DNA from: CAZMHL01 sp045605445 | GTDB taxonomy: Bacteria > Bacillota > Clostridia > RGIG6154 | Assembly (NCBI GenBank): GCA_045605445.1 | Contig: JAZUPZ010000029.1 | Coordinates: 62,001 to 126,000 of the forward strand | Reading direction: 5' to 3' | Length of the DNA: 64,000 nt | Shown here: one piece after another, positions 34,112 through 41,850 of the stretch | Position numbering within the stretch: position 1 is the stretch's first letter | Layout of the letters: every line of letters starts with the position of its first letter | Notes under the pieces: generated by a model | Told to the model about the DNA's origin: nothing | The model's input: the letters and a program-made list of their open reading frames with translations, nothing else | Databases searched by the model: none | Made by a program: the position numbers and the translations under genes

Positions 34112-34921
34112 ATGAATTTGGTTCTGCCGGAGATAGTGTCAACAGGAATATACAATTCACAGGTTGCCGTAAAAAACAAAACAATTACCAAAAACAGAAA
34201 AACAACAATGTTTGAAATAGAAATTCCGATAGAAAAAGGCGGAATTTCTCATATTAACTCCGAGGAAATGTCCATAGATAAAAATATGATTATCTGTGCA
34301 AAGCCGGGGCAGATACGCCATACAAAACTTCCTTTTAAATGCTATTATGTTCATATGATTTTAAAAGAGGGAGTTCTTTATGACAGTCTTATGAATATGC
34401 CGAATTTTATAAAAATTGACAGAAGAGAGCACTACCTTGAACTGTTTAAAAGACTGCAGAAGCATTATGACACGGCTCTTGAAACAGATGAAATAATTAT
34501 GCACAGTATTATTCTTGAACTTATATATTCATTACTTAAGGACTCAAAAAAACTTTCTGTCCGTGAAAAAGCAAAGGTGAGCAATTATGAGGCTATTGAA
34601 AAAACAATAGAATACATAAAAGCAAATCTCACGGCAGATTTATCCCTTGAAACCCTTTCAAAGGAAGCAGGATTCAGTCCCATCCATTTCCACAACTGCT
34701 TTAAAGCATCAACAGGTGAAACCCTTCGTGATTATGTAGAGGAGCAAAGACTGAAAAAAGCGGCGAATATGCTTGTTTCAACTGATAAAACATTAACAGA
34801 AATAGCATACACCTGCGGCTTTTCCTCACAAAGCTACTTCAGCTACGCCTTTAAACGCAGAATGAAAAAAACTCCCCGTGAGTATGTACGGGAAGTTTTC
34901 AGATTGTACGAAAAAGAATAA
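34112..34921 (+). CDS. AraC family transcriptional regulator (carbohydrate cluster)
   Basis: A 269-residue regulator. The N-terminal about 150 residues form a cupin-like sensing domain; the C-terminal 100 contain two helix-turn-helix motifs, with LSLETLSKEAGFSPIHFHNCFK and LTEIAYTCGFSSQSYFSYAFKRRMKKTPREY as the conserved AraC parts. It is divergent from the GH16/dehydratase/lactonase operon and probably activates it in response to a sugar. ATG 34112 follows AAAGGGGAA. A strong bidirectional terminator follows directly. Confidence 0.92.
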   Translation: MNLVLPEIVSTGIYNSQVAVKNKTITKNRKTTMFEIEIPIEKGGISHINSEEMSIDKNMIICAKPGQIRHTKLPFKCYYVHMILKEGVLYDSLMNMPNFIKIDRREHYLELFKRLQKHYDTALETDEIIMHSIILELIYSLLKDSKKLSVREKAKVSNYEAIEKTIEYIKANLTADLSLETLSKEAGFSPIHFHNCFKASTGETLRDYVEEQRLKKAANMLVSTDKTLTEIAYTCGFSSQSYFSYAFKRRMKKTPREYVREVFRLYEKE

Positions 34922-34946
34922 CCGGTTGAACAATTGTTCAGCCGGT
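34921..34946. terminator. Bidirectional terminator between the AraC and HAD genes
   Basis: Arms ACCGGTTGAACAA (34921-34933) and TTGTTCAGCCGGT (34934-34946) pair over 13 bp with one G-U, followed by TTT on the plus strand. The HAD gene ends 7 nt beyond from the other side. Confidence 0.8.
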
Positions 34947-34952
34947 TTTGTG

Positions 34953-35906
34953 TTATTCAAAAATTTTAAAGAGTTCTTTGTCGAGGTAGTCGGCAACAAT
35001 AATATTTGAACCAAGCTTTTTGTGAAGCTCTCTTTGGTATTCAGCTTCTTTGGGGATTCTGCTTATTACAAGAGAACCCATTTCACAGCCTGCGGCAATT
35101 TCCGCTCTTCCGTCACCCACAACAAGAACGTTTTCACCTTTAACGCCAAGCTCTTTAAGAAGCTTTTTCATTATCATATCCTTAGGCATCTTTTCTGTCC
35201 ATGTGGAGCCGATAATGTCTTTAATAATTTCGCCTTCGCCGATTTTGTAACCCAGAGTTTCTACCTCTTCGCACATTCCCATGCCCTTTTCAACAACTGC
35301 GCCTGTAACAAAATAGTTTTTAACACCCTTGTCCTTTAAGAATTTCATAAATTCCATTGAGCCTTCAACCTGAAAGCTTTCGGGATCTTTTGCCGCCTTA
35401 ACAAGGTTTCTGTCACGGCAATAACCGTTTAAGACAGCCTCATAAAGCTTAAAAAGTCTCGGCGTCATTTCGGTAAGCATTTCATTCATTTCATCTGTTT
35501 CGGGAAGGTCATCAAAGTACTCTTCACCTTTCCAGATTCTTTTTATAATTTCGGAGTTGGTTGCCATGTCGCAGTCAACCTTGATGTTGCCTTCTTCAAC
35601 AGAACGTCTTATTGCCCATTCCATCTGTGTAAGAGCGGAAAGACCTGCAGATTCAACACAGAATCTGTCAGTTTCATCAAGAGGCTCAAGTCCTGCAAGG
35701 TCGATAAGTCTTTTCTCATTTTCCTTGCTGTCAAAGTCAGAAGGTAGTCCGTTTATAATAACATCGTAAAGACAAATGCTCATAACGGGAGGCCATTCTC
35801 TTATCAAAGAATGAGTTCCGTCAATGTCGTGAAAAGCATATGTAATTTCCTTGTCTTCAAAACCGTTTATTACAATTGAAGAGCCTGTGTTATGCGCTTT
35901 TAACAG
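34953..35906 (-). CDS. HAD-superfamily hydrolase with non-ATG (probable CTG) start
   Basis: A phosphatase-like haloacid dehalogenase protein of 317 residues. The nucleophile motif I, FHDIDGTHSL (D27, D29), and motif IV VGDGRAEIAAG are both present, so it should be catalytically competent. No ATG or GTG exists between the in-frame TAA at 35907-35909 and motif I. The CTG at 35906 is preceded by AGAGG with 7-nt spacing and is the best start. The next common start, TTG at 35807, would delete the catalytic Asp. The gene follows GH130 by 11 nt. Hydrolysis of mannose-1-phosphate or another sugar phosphate is possible but unproven. Confidence 0.8.
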   Translation of the reverse strand: MLKAHNTGSSIVINGFEDKEITYAFHDIDGTHSLIREWPPVMSICLYDVIINGLPSDFDSKENEKRLIDLAGLEPLDETDRFCVESAGLSALTQMEWAIRRSVEEGNIKVDCDMATNSEIIKRIWKGEEYFDDLPETDEMNEMLTEMTPRLFKLYEAVLNGYCRDRNLVKAAKDPESFQVEGSMEFMKFLKDKGVKNYFVTGAVVEKGMGMCEEVETLGYKIGEGEIIKDIIGSTWTEKMPKDMIMKKLLKELGVKGENVLVVGDGRAEIAAGCEMGSLVISRIPKEAEYQRELHKKLGSNIIVADYLDKELFKIFE

Positions 35907-35917
35907 TTAGTTACCTC

Positions 35918-37093
35918 TTATTCGTTGTAAAATCCTCTGTTTGCATCAACAAGATTGCAGATAGCTTCAACACTTGAATGTGTTGTAAGACCGTCTTCGG
36001 GAGTGTTTTTGCAGTAATCAATCATTTTTTCAACTGTTGTTGTAACAACGTGAAGTCTTGTATCACTTGCAGCATAGTAAATAAAGAGATTGTCATTGTC
36101 GTCTTTAATAATACCGTTGCTGAAGATTAAGCCTGAAACGTCACCAACTCTTTCCCATCCTTTTGGTGCAAGGAAATGGCCTGAAGGTTTGTAAATTACC
36201 TTTGTAGGATCTTCAAGTGATGTCATAAAGCAGTAAAGAACGTATCTTAAGCCTGAAGCATTGTTTCTTACACCGTGAGCAACATGGAGCCAGCCTTCTT
36301 TTGTTTTGATAGGTGTTCCGCCCTGACCGTTTTTAACTTCTTTGATTGTGTGGTAAATTCTTTCGTCGATAATTTTTTCATTGTCAATTACAGGATTGTG
36401 CATATCGTCAATAAATGCAATGCCTATTCCGCCGCCGCTTCCAACGTCGATAAATCCGTCTGAAGGTCTTGTGTAAACCATATATTTACCGTCAACATAT
36501 TCAGGATGAAGAACAACGTTTCTCTGCTGGAATTTGCAGATAAGGTCAGGAAGTCTTTCCCAGTTATCAAGGTCCTTTGTTCTTACAATGCCGCAGGTTG
36601 CACAAGCTGAAGATGTGTCATCAACAGTCTTATCCTTTCTTTCACTGCAGAAAAGGCCATAAATCCAGCCGTCTTCATGCTGTGTTAAACGCATATCGTA
36701 AACGTTTGTATCAATTTCTTCAACTTTAGGAAGAACTATTGGTTTTTCTCTGAATTTGAAGCCGTCAACACCGTTGTCGCTTTCGGCAATTGCAAAATAT
36801 GATTTTCTGTCGTTACCTTCAACTCTTGCTACAACAATATATTTTCCGTTAAGGAAAATGCCGCCTGCATTAAGAATAGCGTTTGGCTGAATTCTTTCAA
36901 GGAAAAGCGGGTTTCTTTCATATGAGTAATCAAATCTCCAGTTAAGTGGAATATCTTCTCTCATAAGAACAGGGTATTCATATCTGTTGAAAATTCCGTT
37001 AATGCTTAATTTCGGTTTGTTTTTTCTTGAAGTAACTTTAACGTGATTTTCAGTAACTTCTTTAATTCTCTGTTCAAAATATTCTCTTGACAT
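35918..37093 (-). CDS. Glycoside phosphorylase GH130, probable 4-O-beta-D-mannosyl-D-glucose phosphorylase
   Basis: A 391-residue five-bladed beta-propeller phosphorylase. It uses phosphate to split mannosylglucose into mannose-1-phosphate and glucose in the cytosol, a step of beta-mannan use by gut bacteria. The sequence follows the subfamily 1 mannosylglucose phosphorylase pattern: ERIQPNAILNAGGIF, ATNVYDMRLT-like TNVYDMRLTQHEDGWIYG, QQRNVVLHPE, GSGGGIGIAFIDD, YHTIKEVKNGQG and YYAASDTRLHV. The phosphate-binding Arg and His contexts are intact. It has its own strong promoter with a candidate operator. The usual mannobiose epimerase and transporter partners are not in the window. Confidence 0.9.
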   Translation of the reverse strand: MSREYFEQRIKEVTENHVKVTSRKNKPKLSINGIFNRYEYPVLMREDIPLNWRFDYSYERNPLFLERIQPNAILNAGGIFLNGKYIVVARVEGNDRKSYFAIAESDNGVDGFKFREKPIVLPKVEEIDTNVYDMRLTQHEDGWIYGLFCSERKDKTVDDTSSACATCGIVRTKDLDNWERLPDLICKFQQRNVVLHPEYVDGKYMVYTRPSDGFIDVGSGGGIGIAFIDDMHNPVIDNEKIIDERIYHTIKEVKNGQGGTPIKTKEGWLHVAHGVRNNASGLRYVLYCFMTSLEDPTKVIYKPSGHFLAPKGWERVGDVSGLIFSNGIIKDDNDNLFIYYAASDTRLHVVTTTVEKMIDYCKNTPEDGLTTHSSVEAICNLVDANRGFYNE

Positions 37094-37117
37094 AATGGTT
37101 TCTCCTCCATACTTTTA

Positions 37118-37146
37118 TTTAATTAGGTGTCCCTATACCTTAATTA
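37118..37146. promoter_or_regulatory. Imperfect inverted repeat, candidate operator of the GH130 gene
   Basis: TTTAATTAGGT (37118-37128) faces ACCTTAATTA (37137-37146), overlapping the -10 box and the probable transcription start of the minus-strand GH130 promoter. This is the position of a repressor site (LacI/GntR type). The regulator is not in the window. Confidence 0.5.
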
Positions 37147-37171
37147 TAGAGTGGAGAATTTGTACTGTCAA
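37143..37171 (-). promoter_or_regulatory. Consensus promoter of the GH130-HAD operon
   Basis: Minus strand TTGACA (37166-37171), 17-bp spacer, TATAAT (37143-37148), all exact. It drives GH130 and the HAD gene. Confidence 0.88.
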
Positions 37172-37240
37172 CAAAAAAAAGAAAAAAATGTAAAATTCTG
37201 ATAGCTTTAACAAAAATTATGCAACACAAGGAACCTATGC

Positions 37241-37270
37241 TTGCAATTTGTGTGTTTTTTATGGTATACT
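37241..37270 (+). promoter_or_regulatory. lepA promoter
   Basis: TTGCAA (37241-37246) and TATACT (37265-37270) with an 18-bp spacer, 24 nt before the start codon. The start codon is preceded by GGAGGTAGGC. Confidence 0.6.
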
Positions 37271-37294
37271 ATAAGGTACTTATGGAGGTAGGCT

Positions 37295-39100
37295 ATGAAC
37301 AAACAGGAAAATATAAGAAACTTCAGTATAATTGCACATATAGATCACGGAAAATCTACTCTTGCAGACAGGCTCCTTGAAACAACCGGAGCTCTTACCC
37401 AAAGAGAAATGCAGGAGCAGGTTCTTGACAATATGGACCTTGAAAAGGAAAGAGGTATAACCATAAAGGCAAGAGCTGTCCGTCTTATTCACAAAGCAAA
37501 GGATAACAAGGAATACGTTCTGAATCTTATTGACACTCCCGGTCATGTTGACTTTAACTACGAGGTGTCAAGAAGTCTTGCTGCCTGCGAGGGCGCACTT
37601 TTAGTTGTTGATGCCGCTCAGGGAATTGAGGCACAAACCCTTGCAAATACCTATCTTGCTCTTGATCACGACCTTGAAATTGTTCCTATTGTAAATAAAA
37701 TAGACCTTCCTTCTGCAAGACCTCAGGAGGTAAAGGACGAAATAGAAGACATTATCGGAATCGAAGCTCAGGAGGCTCCGCTTATTTCTGCTAAAAACGG
37801 AATTGGAATTGAAAGCGTTTTAGACGAAATTGTTGAGAAAATCCCAGCTCCTGTCGGCGATGAAACTGCCCCCTTAAAGGCTCTTATTTTCGACTCTTTC
37901 TATGACCAGTACAGAGGCGTTATTGTTTATATAAGAGTAAAAGAGGGAACCGTAAAACCCGGAATGACCATAAGATTTATGGCAACAAAAAAAGAATTTG
38001 AGGTTGTTGAAACCGGTTATCTTCACCCTATGGGCCATATGCCCTGCGACAGTCTTTGTGCAGGCGAGGTTGGCTATATTGCGGCAAGCATTAAAAATGT
38101 TCAGGATACCCGTGTGGGCGATACGGTAACTGATGCAGACAGGCCTGCATCAGAACCTCTTCCCGGCTACAGAAAGGTTAATCCTATGGTTTACTGCGGT
38201 ATTTATCCTGCAGACGGTTCAAAATATCCCGATTTAAGAGATGCCCTTGAAAAGCTTCAGCTTAACGATGCTGCTCTCGATTTTGAAGCTGAAACCTCTG
38301 TTGCTCTCGGCTTTGGCTTCAGATGCGGTTTCTTAGGACTTCTTCATATGGAAATTATTCAGGAGCGAATTGAAAGAGAATTCAATCTTGATATTATAAC
38401 AACCGCCCCGTCGGTTATCTATAAAATAATAAAAACAAACGGCGAGATTATGAATCTCGATAATCCTACAAATATGCCGTCACCTACGGAAATTGAATAT
38501 ATGGAAGAGCCGGTTGTAAATGCAACAATAATGCTTCCTACAGAGTACGTTGGTAATATTATGGAGCTTTGTCAGGAAAGACGCGGAAAGTATATAAACA
38601 CTCAGTATCTTGACGAGGGAAGAGTAACTCTTACCTACGAGCTTCCTCTTAACGAAATTATTTACGATTTCTTCGATGCTCTTAAGTCAAGAACAAAGGG
38701 TTATGCTTCCTTTGACTATGAATTAAAAGGCTACGAAAGGTCAAACCTTGTTAAGCTTGATATTATGCTTAACGGTGATATTGTTGATGCCCTTTCCTTT
38801 ATAGTTCATTCTGAAAAGGCTTATGCAAGAGCAAGAAGAATAGCGGAAAAGCTTAAGGAAAACATTCCGAGACAGCTCTTTGAAATTCCGATTCAGGCGG
38901 CAATAGGAAATAAAATTATCGCAAGAGAAACAGTTAAGGCAATGAGAAAGGACGTTCTTGCAAAATGCTACGGCGGTGACATTACCCGTAAGAAAAAGCT
39001 TCTTGAAAAACAGAAAGAGGGTAAAAAGAGAATGCGCCGCGTAGGTACTGTTGAAGTGCCACAGGAGGCATTTATGTCAGTTCTCAAGCTTGATGACTAG
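37295..39100 (+). CDS. lepA: Elongation factor 4 (LepA)
   Basis: A ribosome-associated translational GTPase of 601 residues that back-translocates or helps initiate on stalled ribosomes. G1 is AHIDHGKST (about 15-23), G2/G3 RGITI and DTPGHVDF, G4 NKID. The C-terminal LepA-specific domain shows KAMRKDVLAKCYGGDITRKKKLLEKQKEGKKRM, which separates it from EF-G. It is followed 9 nt later by hemW, an arrangement common in Firmicutes (lepA-hemW). Confidence 0.97.
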   Translation: MNKQENIRNFSIIAHIDHGKSTLADRLLETTGALTQREMQEQVLDNMDLEKERGITIKARAVRLIHKAKDNKEYVLNLIDTPGHVDFNYEVSRSLAACEGALLVVDAAQGIEAQTLANTYLALDHDLEIVPIVNKIDLPSARPQEVKDEIEDIIGIEAQEAPLISAKNGIGIESVLDEIVEKIPAPVGDETAPLKALIFDSFYDQYRGVIVYIRVKEGTVKPGMTIRFMATKKEFEVVETGYLHPMGHMPCDSLCAGEVGYIAASIKNVQDTRVGDTVTDADRPASEPLPGYRKVNPMVYCGIYPADGSKYPDLRDALEKLQLNDAALDFEAETSVALGFGFRCGFLGLLHMEIIQERIEREFNLDIITTAPSVIYKIIKTNGEIMNLDNPTNMPSPTEIEYMEEPVVNATIMLPTEYVGNIMELCQERRGKYINTQYLDEGRVTLTYELPLNEIIYDFFDALKSRTKGYASFDYELKGYERSNLVKLDIMLNGDIVDALSFIVHSEKAYARARRIAEKLKENIPRQLFEIPIQAAIGNKIIARETVKAMRKDVLAKCYGGDITRKKKLLEKQKEGKKRMRRVGTVEVPQEAFMSVLKLDD

Positions 39101-39109
39101 GAGAAACCT

Positions 39110-40240
39110 ATGCTTAAACCTTTAGGACTTTATCTGCACATTCCCTTTTGTGTTCAAAAGTGCAGATACTGCGATTTTACTTCTTTTGTAAAATCTGAAA
39201 ATGACATTGATGAATATGTAAAGCTTCTTGAAAAAGAGCTTGATTTTGTTAAGAATTACACCGGGGAATATTATCTTGACTCGGTGTTTTTCGGCGGTGG
39301 AACTCCAACGCTTCTTACCGAAGAAAATATGGAGTTTATAATGAACAAAATCAAGCGCTCTTTTTATATTGATGACAATTGCGAGTTTTCCTTTGAGGCA
39401 AACCCGAAAACAGTTCAGCTTAAAAAACTTAAGGCATATAAAGAATTCGGTTTCAACAGAATAAGCATAGGCGTTCAGAGTCTTAATGATAAGCTGTTGA
39501 AAACCATCGGCAGAGCTCATAATGTAAACGACTTTTTTGAAAGCTTCGCAGCGGCAAAAATCGCAGGATTTGAAAATATAAATTATGATATTATGTTCGG
39601 TCTGCCCGACCAGAGCTTTGAAACTCTGAAAAATACGGTGGATGATATTTTAAAGTTTGAACCGTCTTCAGTAAGTGCCTACAGCCTTATACTTGAAGAG
39701 GGAACACCTCTTTATAAAGATAAGGATAACTATACTTATGCAAACGACGATGAAAACCGTAAAATGTATTATTACATCAGGGACAGGCTTAATGAAAAGG
39801 GACTTTTACAGTATGAAATTTCAAACTTTGCAAAGCCGGGAAAAGAGTGCCGTCATAATATGAAATACTGGGAGCTTAAGCCCTATATCGGTGTTGGTGT
39901 TTGCGCAAGCTCGTTTTTTGAAAATGCCCGTTCAACAAACCCTCAAACTCTTGAAGGCTATAAGACTTATGTTGAAAGCGGAAAACCTTTATTTTTAAAC
40001 GGGGAAAAACAGACAGAGGAAGATTTAATGAGCGAATTTATGTTCCTGGGACTTCGCAAAACCAAAGGAATTTCAGATGCAGATTTTCAGAAATTATTTA
40101 ACATAAGCTTTTTTGAAAAATATAAAGATATAATAGAAAAACATAAAGAAAACGGACTTCTTGAAGTGGAAAATAACAGAATTTTCCTCACCGAAAAGGG
40201 AATGGATTTATCTAATTTCGTAATGTCCGATTTTGTGTAA
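39110..40240 (+). CDS. hemW: Radical SAM heme chaperone HemW (coproporphyrinogen oxidase-like)
   Basis: A 376-residue radical SAM protein related to HemN. The cluster motif is CVQKCRYC (CxxxCxxC) near residues 14-21, followed by FGGGTPTLL (GGGTP SAM site). It lacks the extra N-terminal region and the cysteine pattern of true HemN; HemW proteins bind heme and deliver it to respiratory proteins. Its position directly after lepA supports HemW. No hemN-like partner or hrcA gene follows; the neighbouring sequence is instead an accessory island. Confidence 0.93.
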   Translation: MLKPLGLYLHIPFCVQKCRYCDFTSFVKSENDIDEYVKLLEKELDFVKNYTGEYYLDSVFFGGGTPTLLTEENMEFIMNKIKRSFYIDDNCEFSFEANPKTVQLKKLKAYKEFGFNRISIGVQSLNDKLLKTIGRAHNVNDFFESFAAAKIAGFENINYDIMFGLPDQSFETLKNTVDDILKFEPSSVSAYSLILEEGTPLYKDKDNYTYANDDENRKMYYYIRDRLNEKGLLQYEISNFAKPGKECRHNMKYWELKPYIGVGVCASSFFENARSTNPQTLEGYKTYVESGKPLFLNGEKQTEEDLMSEFMFLGLRKTKGISDADFQKLFNISFFEKYKDIIEKHKENGLLEVENNRIFLTEKGMDLSNFVMSDFV

Positions 40241-40317
40241 GCGGTTGCTTTGGCAACGCAATGAATTGACTTCGGCATGAATTGAAATCCAATTCATAAA
40301 AAAGTTGTCAATTCATT
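40241..40317. repeat. Palindromic element, left boundary of the accessory island
   Basis: A short hairpin GTTGC/GCAAC (40244-40248, 40253-40257) precedes a nested palindrome: outer arms AATGAATTGAC (40260-40270) and GTCAATTCATT (40307-40317), inner arms ATGAATT (40277-40283) and AATTCAT (40291-40297), all exact. The outer arm is nearly identical to that of the element at 45128-45204. Confidence 0.85.
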
Positions 40318-40360
40318 TAAACTTGATTGTCATCCGGACTATACAGGTTTTATGGTAAGG

Positions 40361-40376
40361 ATGTCGAAAGGAGAAG
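40361..40376 (+). repeat. Repeated leader sequence, copy 1
   Basis: ATGTCGAAAGGAGAAG immediately before the start of the first island gene. The same string precedes the genes at 40924 and 43061, and a degenerate version precedes 41349. It contains the ribosome binding site. Confidence 0.85.
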
Positions 40377-40381
40377 ATAAT

Positions 40382-40858
40382 TTGAAAAAGAAAATTATAA
40401 TTTTGTCAATTCTGTTTGTTGCTTTAATTGGCATAGGATTTCTGTTTAATCAATTGTCTTCAACAGTTTATGAAAATCCGGTTATTGCAAGTTTGCCGGA
40501 CTGCGATAGTTCTGATTGCTATTATAGTGATGGCTTTCAAGACTATACAGATTACTGCAAATATTATTATGATAAACAGGATAATATTTTGAATGAGGTG
40601 CAAAACAGTCAATACTTTAAAATTATAACACCTGATGACATTACAGAAATAAATGGTTATTTTGATAATTTTGAAGTTTGGCTTGAGTATGTTGATTATA
40701 GTGATAAATATGATTTTCAAAGAAATATGATAGACACCAAAGATTATTTTTATATCGGGAATGACGACACAAGTGAAGAACATAAATATTGGAACTATGA
40801 TGTTTATTTTTTTGATGTACAGACAAAAACATTATATTTTATACATAACAACATATAA
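40382..40858 (+). CDS. Small membrane-anchored or secreted protein of unknown function
   Basis: A 158-residue protein with an N-terminal signal or anchor (KKKIIILSILFVALIGIGFLF) and an acidic, Tyr- and Asp-rich extracellular part that includes a paired-Cys segment (DCDSSDCYYSDG). I do not recognise the family. I chose TTG at 40382, since the AAAGGAGAA site lies 7 nt before it and the residues after it form a normal signal. In-frame ATGs at 40352 and 40361 would place the binding site inside the coding region. Codon choice (CAA, TTG, ATA, GAT) is more AT-rich than in the core genes around, consistent with acquisition. Confidence 0.7.
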   Translation: MKKKIIILSILFVALIGIGFLFNQLSSTVYENPVIASLPDCDSSDCYYSDGFQDYTDYCKYYYDKQDNILNEVQNSQYFKIITPDDITEINGYFDNFEVWLEYVDYSDKYDFQRNMIDTKDYFYIGNDDTSEEHKYWNYDVYFFDVQTKTLYFIHNNI

Positions 40859-40902
40859 TGTTTAGCTCTGACTTGAAATGAACTATATGGATATGTCGAA
40901 TG

Positions 40903-40918
40903 ATGTCGAAAGGAGAAA
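40903..40918 (+). repeat. Repeated leader sequence, copy 2
   Basis: ATGTCGAAAGGAGAAA, preceded by a partial copy (ATGTCGAA at 40893-40900) just upstream. Confidence 0.85.
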
Positions 40919-40923
40919 TGACT

Positions 40924-41235
40924 ATGGAGAATATAGAAAAATTAATTCAAGATACTTTAAAGCTTTTTCCTGAAGAAATAGATATTTCGGATGGGGAATT
41001 AAGAAATGATAATGGTTTTTTCTCACAAAAACTTTCCAAAGCGTGGCATAGTGCAGAAGATAGGAATGCGATTACAGGCAACGATGTTGATTTTATGATA
41101 TGGAGTGTATTTGGGTTGTTGCACAAGATGAGTAGAGAAAATTTTTCTAAAGGAATTTATTCTGTTTCGTTAAATGATATTAACCATGAAGAATTGAAAC
41201 AAGAATATAAAAAGGTGTTGCAAGAAGCTGAATGA
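40924..41235 (+). CDS. Small cytoplasmic protein of unknown function
   Basis: A 103-residue acidic protein with no signal peptide, membrane segment or cysteine. The N-terminal half includes LIQDTLKLFPEEIDISDGELR, and the middle AWHSAEDRNAITGNDVDFMIWSVFGLLHKM is predicted to be helical. I do not recognise it. Small acidic genes of this kind are often immunity proteins, but no toxin gene is adjacent, so that is only an idea. The ATG at 40924 has AAAGGAG at 8-nt spacing; the ATG at 40918 would be too close. Confidence 0.65.
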   Translation: MENIEKLIQDTLKLFPEEIDISDGELRNDNGFFSQKLSKAWHSAEDRNAITGNDVDFMIWSVFGLLHKMSRENFSKGIYSVSLNDINHEELKQEYKKVLQEAE

Positions 41236-41279
41236 TTTTTTGCTCTTAACTTGATATGAACTTGACAGCAAAATTGTTT

Positions 41280-41304
41280 GCATCTAAACCTTATGCCTCG
41301 CAAT
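41280..41304 (+). repeat. 25-bp direct repeat, copy 1
   Basis: GCATCTAAACCTTATG followed by CCTCGCAAT. Copy 2 at 41752-41776 differs at two or three positions. Together they flank the 136-residue gene at 41349-41759. In copy 2 the first nine bases encode the end of that gene (Cys-Ile-stop is part of the repeat), so copy 1 may be the 3' remnant of a lost paralogue. Confidence 0.8.
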
Positions 41305-41348
41305 ATAGATATGTCGAATTTTGAGGAAATATGCCGAGGGGTGATTAT

Positions 41349-41759
41349 TTGAAAAAGAGAATTGTAAAATTACTATTTGTAGTTTTTGTGCTCTGTGCCT
41401 TATTTCTTGCAGGTTTGTTTTTATATTTTCATTCTACAATTAGGATTAGTGATGAAAGTCTTGGCATTGCGAAATTTATATATGGAGATACGAAAATTGA
41501 GACAGAAATTTCAGATGAAAATTTGAATCAACTGGTAGATGTATTTGAAGGAAAGATATTGAAAATTGACTCACCTTCTTGTGGATTTACTGAAAATGTA
41601 AGCGTGAAAATTGATGATAAAACATTTTGCATTGCTTGTGATACATGTGGTGTTATTTATCTGCTTGAAGAGGATAAATATTTTTACCTTAACGATGAGG
41701 AAAATGAAACTATAAGAAAAATTTTAGAAGGCTACGGATTTGAATTACCGTGCATCTAA
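41349..41759 (+). CDS. Small membrane-anchored protein of unknown function (conserved DSPSCGFTENVSVK motif)
   Basis: A 136-residue protein with an N-terminal membrane segment (residues 5-27) and an extracellular domain containing KIDSPSCGFTENVSVKID, FCIACDTCG and an end GYGFELPCI. Five cysteines are outside the membrane, so disulfides are likely. I recall similar uncharacterised proteins in Firmicutes with the same SCGFTE and DTC segments, but no function. TTG at 41349 is chosen because GAGGGGTGA precedes it. An ATG at 41331 overlaps this site. Codon use is AT-rich as in the rest of the island. Confidence 0.68.
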   Translation: MKKRIVKLLFVVFVLCALFLAGLFLYFHSTIRISDESLGIAKFIYGDTKIETEISDENLNQLVDVFEGKILKIDSPSCGFTENVSVKIDDKTFCIACDTCGVIYLLEEDKYFYLNDEENETIRKILEGYGFELPCI

Positions 41760-41776
41760 ACCTTATGTGTCGCAAT
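41752..41776 (+). repeat. 25-bp direct repeat, copy 2
   Basis: GCATCTAAACCTTATG followed by TGTCGCAAT. It starts inside the last codons of the preceding gene and lies 472 bp after copy 1. Confidence 0.8.
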
Positions 41777-41850
41777 CGCTAAAAAACATTAGCATCAAAA
41801 TTATAAAGTCTCGCATACAAAAATGTTGATTATATAAAAAAGAGAAGAAA

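Noticed and set aside
34953..35909. HAD gene as a pseudogene lacking its catalytic motif
   Set aside because: Reading the frame upstream of the TTG shows an intact DIDGT motif; the better explanation is a non-ATG start.
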